Source of the DNA: Novosphingobium umbonatum
Lineage (GTDB): Bacteria > Pseudomonadota > Alphaproteobacteria > Sphingomonadales > Sphingomonadaceae
Assembly (NCBI RefSeq): GCF_004005905.1
Contig: NZ_SACO01000003.1
Span: 124,001-188,000 of the forward strand
Length of the DNA: 64,000 nucleotides
Direction of reading: 5' to 3'
Shown piece after piece: positions 60,379 through 64,000 of this stretch; within the stretch, counting starts at the first letter, position 1; the number at the start of each line of letters is the position of its first letter. The position numbers and the translations under genes are program-made. The notes under the pieces were generated by a model. It worked only from the letters and a program-made list of their open reading frames with translations, made no database searches and had not been told where the DNA came from.

Positions 60379-62298
60379 ATGACACCTTCCCCCCATGGGC
60401 CCGCATCGGGCCACAAGACTTCTGCTCTGGGCGCGCTGACACTGGGCGCGATCGGGGTGGTTTATGGCGATATTGGCACCAGCCCGCTTTATGCCTTTCG
60501 TGAGGCTTTGGCCCAATCGGCGGGCGGCGGCATTGATGGTGCCGAGATTTTGGGCGTGCTTTCGCTGGCGCTTTGGGCGCTGATTGTGGTGGTCAGCCTC
60601 AAATATGTGCTGTTTCTCAGCCGGATGGACAATAATGGCGAAGGCGGCGTGCTCTCGCTGATGGCGCTGGCGCAAAGGGCGACCAAGGGGCGCTGGGCGA
60701 TTGTCACCTTGCTGGGCGCGACCGGTGCGGCGTTGTTTTATGGCGATGCGATCATCACCCCTGCCCTGTCGGTACTCTCGGCGGTGGAGGGGTTGAAAAC
60801 CATCCCCGGTATGGAGACGATGCAGGAACCGACCATTCTGGGCCTGACCATGGGCATTCTGATCGGTCTGTTCGCCATCCAGTCGCGCGGGACGGCCAGT
60901 GTGGCGGTGTTGTTCGGGCCGGTTTGCGCGCTTTGGTTTGCGGTGTTGGCGGGTTTGGGTGTCATGCATATCATCGCCACACCGGCGGTGCTGGCCGCTA
61001 TCAATCCCTATCACGCGGTCAGCTTTATGATGGGCCATGGCGTCACGGGCCTTTTCGTGCTGGGCGCGGTGTTCCTGACCGTGACGGGTGCCGAGGCCTT
61101 GATCGCCGATATGGGCCATTTCGGCCGCCAGCCTATTCAACTGGGCTGGGTGGCATTGGTTTGGCCCGCCTTGACCCTCAACTATCTGGGCCAAGGCGCG
61201 CTGGCGCTGCAAGCCTTGGCCAAGGCGCAGGCTGCGGGGCATGTGCTGGATAATGCCGACTGGTTCTTTCTGATGGCGCCCGACAGTCTGCGCGCCGTAC
61301 TGGTGTTGTTGGCCACTTTGGCCACGATTATCGCCAGTCAGGCGGTTATCACCGGCGCTTTCTCGCTCACCCATCAGGCGATTGCCCTGGGCCTGCTACC
61401 CCGCATGACCATCCGCCAGACCTCGGCGGAACAGATGGGGCAGATCTATATGCCCGGCGTCAACTGGTTGCTGTTGCTGGGGGTGACCGTGCTGGTGTTT
61501 GCCTTTCGCTCCAGCTCGGCCATGGCGGCGGCCTATGGCATTGCGGTGACCGGCACGATGGTGGTCACCACCTGTCTGGCCTTTATCATCGCGTGGAAAT
61601 TCTGGCATTGGGAGCCGGTTTGGACGGCCTTGCTGATCGCGCCCTTCCTTGCGCTGGACGTGTTTTTCTTTGGCGCCAATATCCTGCGCGTGGCTGAAGG
61701 TGGATGGGTGCCCTTGCTGGTCGCTGGCATGGTCGGACTGGTGATTGTGACTTGGTTGATGGGCCGTCGCGCTGTCTTGGCCCGCACCAGCCAATTGGGC
61801 ATCAACATCGATGACATGGCCAATTCGCTGACCATCCGCATGCCGGTGGTGATTGACGGCACGGCGGTGTTCCTGACGCAGGATCTGGACATTGTGCCCT
61901 CGGCCCTGCTGCATAACCTCAAGCATAACAAGGCGCTGCATAGCTGCAACATCCTGCTGAAGGTCGAGGTACAAAGCACGCCATGGGTGGCCGAAGAGGA
62001 CCGCTTGCAGGTCACGCCGCTCAATGACCATTTCTGCAAGGCTCGCCTCTGCTATGGTTACATGGACAAGGTGGACGTGCCCAGCGATCTGGCGCGGCGC
62101 GAAGGGCTGCTGGCAAGACCGGGGGGCACCTCCTTCTTTGTGGGGCGCAGCGCGATCCGCTTTGCCGCCCGCCCCACCCTGCCGCGCTGGATGACGCTGC
62201 TTTACACTTTCCTGCATCGCAATGCCGCCGATCCCACCGCCTATTTCAACATTCCGCCCAATCGCGTGGTGGAACTGGGCACGCAGATCGAGCTATAG
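60379..62298 (+). CDS. kup: potassium uptake protein Kup
   Basis: Low-affinity K+/H+ symporter of the KUP/HAK/KT family in the inner membrane. 639 residues from ATG 60379: conserved first helix LTLGAIGVVYGDIGTSPLYAFREAL, then ALWALIVVVSLKYVLFLSRMDNNGEGG, GDAIITPALSVLSAVEGLK, about 12 membrane helices, and a soluble C-terminal domain ending YFNIPPNRVVELGTQIEL. An upstream open stretch from 60241 is poorly conserved. Followed after 2 bp by the KdpD-like kinase. Confidence 0.95.
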   Translation: MTPSPHGPASGHKTSALGALTLGAIGVVYGDIGTSPLYAFREALAQSAGGGIDGAEILGVLSLALWALIVVVSLKYVLFLSRMDNNGEGGVLSLMALAQRATKGRWAIVTLLGATGAALFYGDAIITPALSVLSAVEGLKTIPGMETMQEPTILGLTMGILIGLFAIQSRGTASVAVLFGPVCALWFAVLAGLGVMHIIATPAVLAAINPYHAVSFMMGHGVTGLFVLGAVFLTVTGAEALIADMGHFGRQPIQLGWVALVWPALTLNYLGQGALALQALAKAQAAGHVLDNADWFFLMAPDSLRAVLVLLATLATIIASQAVITGAFSLTHQAIALGLLPRMTIRQTSAEQMGQIYMPGVNWLLLLGVTVLVFAFRSSSAMAAAYGIAVTGTMVVTTCLAFIIAWKFWHWEPVWTALLIAPFLALDVFFFGANILRVAEGGWVPLLVAGMVGLVIVTWLMGRRAVLARTSQLGINIDDMANSLTIRMPVVIDGTAVFLTQDLDIVPSALLHNLKHNKALHSCNILLKVEVQSTPWVAEEDRLQVTPLNDHFCKARLCYGYMDKVDVPSDLARREGLLARPGGTSFFVGRSAIRFAARPTLPRWMTLLYTFLHRNAADPTAYFNIPPNRVVELGTQIEL

Positions 62299-62300
62299 TC

Positions 62301-63740
62301 ATGGCCATGCGATCCACCCCCGCAGCTTATCTGCAAGCCCTGCTGGCCGTGGCGGCGGTGGCCTTTATCACCAGCGCATGGTTGCCATGGTTGGGGATTG
62401 CTTCGGCGGCGCTGCTGTTCCTGCTGCCGGTGCTGATGGCATCGGCGCGGGGCGGATTGGGGCCGGGGCTGGTGGCGGCGCTGGGCGGGGCGGCGGCCTA
62501 TAATTTCTTTCTGCTGGAGCCGCGTTTTACCTTCCGCGTGCATCACTGGCACAATTTCGTATCGGTGCTGGTGCTGGTGGCGGTGGCTTTGGTCACCAGC
62601 AGGCTGGCCATGCAACTGCGCCTGCGTGAGGCAGAGGCTCTGGAACGGGCGCGGGCCAGTGACGAGATGGCGGCTTTGTCCAACCTGTTGGCCAGCGCCG
62701 CGCCAGAAGAGGCCATGGCGCAGGGCCTGGCCTTTTTGGGGCAACGCTATGGCGACATGCGCCTTTGTGATGAAAACATGATGGCTCAAGGGGATGCAGC
62801 CTTTTCCTCGCTTGATTTGTCCGCTGCGGCTTGGGCGCTGCATAATGGCGATGGAACCGGCCATGGCACAGAAGTCATGGCGGCGGCGGAATGGAGTTTT
62901 CTCCCCCTCTTGCCCAAGGATCGGCGGGGGGAGGCTGTCGTGGCGCTGGGCCGCCCTGCGGATGGTTGTGTGCGTTCGGCGGGGGAACTGGCCCATTTGC
63001 GCAACCTCTGCCTGTTGCTGGGGCAAAGCCATGACCGCGCGCAATGGGACAGCGAGCGCCGCGAACGGGAGGTGCTGCTTGAAACGGACCGTTTGCGCCG
63101 GACCTTCCTTGCCTCGTTGGCGCATGATTTGCGCACGCCGCTCACCGTGCTGACCGGCAGACTGGAACTGCTGGCCGCGCAACATGGCGAGGCGCAGGAG
63201 CCTCTTGCCGCCGCCCGCCAATTGCAGCGCATGATGCAGGACCTGCTGGGCGCAGCGCGGATCGATGCGGGGGCGTTGAAGCCCGCCAAGGACAGTCTCG
63301 ATCTGGTGGATGTGGCTGATGCTGCCTGCGCGGGGCTGATCGTGCCAGAGGGTTTGGTGCTGGAACGCGCCATCGCGCCGGATCTGCCCTTTGTGCGTGG
63401 AGATGCCTTGCTGTTGCACCATGTGCTGGCCAATTTGCTGGACAACGGGTTGCGTCATGCCCGCAAGCACGTGAGGCTGAGCGCTGTGGCACAAGGCGAA
63501 AAACTGGTTCTATGCGTCGAGGATGACGGCCAAGGCATTCCAGAAGATCAGCGCGAAGCCGTGTTCGAACGTTTCCACCGCCTGTCCGGCCGCGATGATG
63601 CGCAAGGCAGCGGTCTGGGTCTGGCGATTGTCAAAGGCTTTGCCGATGCAATGGAGGCGGGCATCACGCTCGATATGTCTCCCTTGGGTGGCGCAAGCTT
63701 TACCTTGGCGCTGCCCATCGCTACGCCCTTGACCGCATGA
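62301..63740 (+). CDS. KdpD-like sensor histidine kinase without N-terminal KdpD domains
   Basis: 479 residues. Residues 10-105 form about four hydrophobic helices of the DUF4118 type (membrane part of KdpD), then a GAF-like region (about 125-245), a dimerisation helix with phosphorylatable H275 (SLAHDLRTPLTVL), and the ATPase domain with NLLDNGLRHA, DDGQGIPEDQ and GSGLGLAIVKGF. The KdpD ATP-binding sensor and USP domains that should precede the membrane part are absent, and there is no kdpFABC here. Its ATGA overlap with the regulator and 2-bp distance from kup suggest control of kup or a K+-linked regulon. Confidence 0.9.
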   Translation: MAMRSTPAAYLQALLAVAAVAFITSAWLPWLGIASAALLFLLPVLMASARGGLGPGLVAALGGAAAYNFFLLEPRFTFRVHHWHNFVSVLVLVAVALVTSRLAMQLRLREAEALERARASDEMAALSNLLASAAPEEAMAQGLAFLGQRYGDMRLCDENMMAQGDAAFSSLDLSAAAWALHNGDGTGHGTEVMAAAEWSFLPLLPKDRRGEAVVALGRPADGCVRSAGELAHLRNLCLLLGQSHDRAQWDSERREREVLLETDRLRRTFLASLAHDLRTPLTVLTGRLELLAAQHGEAQEPLAAARQLQRMMQDLLGAARIDAGALKPAKDSLDLVDVADAACAGLIVPEGLVLERAIAPDLPFVRGDALLLHHVLANLLDNGLRHARKHVRLSAVAQGEKLVLCVEDDGQGIPEDQREAVFERFHRLSGRDDAQGSGLGLAIVKGFADAMEAGITLDMSPLGGASFTLALPIATPLTA

Positions 63741-64000
63741 GCCAGATCCTTTGCATCGATGATGAAGCCGCTATTCTGCGCCTGCTGGGCGTGGTGCTGG
63801 CGCGCGATGGGCACAAGATGCTGCCCGCTGCCAATGCGCGAGAGGCGCTGGCTTTAATCAAGGCGGGCGGCGTGGACGCGGTGCTGCTCGATCTGGGCCT
63901 GCCTGATCGGGATGGGCTGGAACTGATCGGTCCGTTACGCGACCATGCGCCGGTGCTGGTGGTTTCCGCGCGCAGCGATGTGCAGGAAAAGGTGGCGGCG
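63737..64000 (+). CDS. response regulator, KdpE-like, cut by window end
   Basis: Starts at ATG 63737, overlapping the kinase stop, and runs out of the window after 88 residues. The receiver domain shows D8/D9 (ILCIDDE) and phosphoacceptor D52 in LLDLGLPDRDG, plus a VVSARSD strand (switch serine). The output domain is not visible; by pairing with the KdpD-like kinase an OmpR-type winged helix is expected. Confidence 0.9.
   Translation, partial: MSQILCIDDEAAILRLLGVVLARDGHKMLPAANAREALALIKAGGVDAVLLDLGLPDRDGLELIGPLRDHAPVLVVSARSDVQEKVAA

Overview
The window is a gene-dense, GC-rich (low to mid 60s percent by eye) bacterial chromosome segment. I infer an alphaproteobacterium of the sphingomonad type (Novosphingobium/Sphingobium-like). 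The reasons are the glyQ-glyS-ppdK run, the PhaR repressor, the hrcA-grpE and dnaK-dnaJ blocks with an alphaproteobacterial RpoH-type promoter, and the mltB-rlpA-dacC-tmk-holB-metG-tatD operon. No tool was run, so the taxon is an inference. Most of the 64 kb is core housekeeping DNA with short intergenic gaps and many 4-bp stop/start overlaps.

Layout: 1-8.1 kb holds a TraB/GumN protein cut by the window edge, glycyl-tRNA synthetase (glyQ, glyS), pyruvate phosphate dikinase, a methyltransferase and comF. 8.1-8.4 kb is non-coding and carries a candidate structured RNA on the minus strand. 8.4-25.4 kb holds hisI, a dienelactone hydrolase, an MFS transporter, a PilZ protein, tyrS, a DOMON-like/NamZ pair, glutathione-linked genes (GST, GFA), two membrane acyltransferases, parE, a lipoprotein PBP activator divergent from rsmI-yraN-gshB, then xerC and hemW. 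25.4-33 kb is the proteostasis and RNA-processing block: rdgB-rph facing hrcA-grpE, then dnaK-dnaJ, with a PCuAC copper lipoprotein and an SCP/CAP-domain protein interspersed. 33-47 kb holds radA, cvpA, a NifU-like gene, phaR, proS, an M28 peptidase, rnr, a universal stress protein, pdhC-thioesterase-lpdA and an orphan polytopic membrane protein. 47-55.3 kb is one long minus-strand operon running from cell-wall enzymes (mltB, rlpA, dacC) into tmk, holB, metG, tatD and a metallo-hydrolase.

The accessory part is a compact element of about 4.7 kb inserted at the 3' end of tRNA-Ser(UGA). It is bounded by 14-bp direct repeats at 55460-55473 and 60194-60207. It encodes a P4-type integrase, an AlpA/excisionase-like protein, a winged-helix protein, a protein with HUH-endonuclease-like motifs, an HGGxSTG zinc-ribbon-like protein and several tiny unknown genes, all on the minus strand. 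No capsid, packaging or conjugation genes were recognised. It looks like a minimal integrative or satellite-type element with possible rolling-circle-type replication, and is the best candidate here for something undescribed.

After the element the chromosome resumes with kup (K+ uptake), a histidine kinase resembling only the membrane-plus-kinase half of KdpD, and a KdpE-like response regulator cut by the window end. This suggests a potassium-responsive circuit built around Kup instead of KdpFABC.
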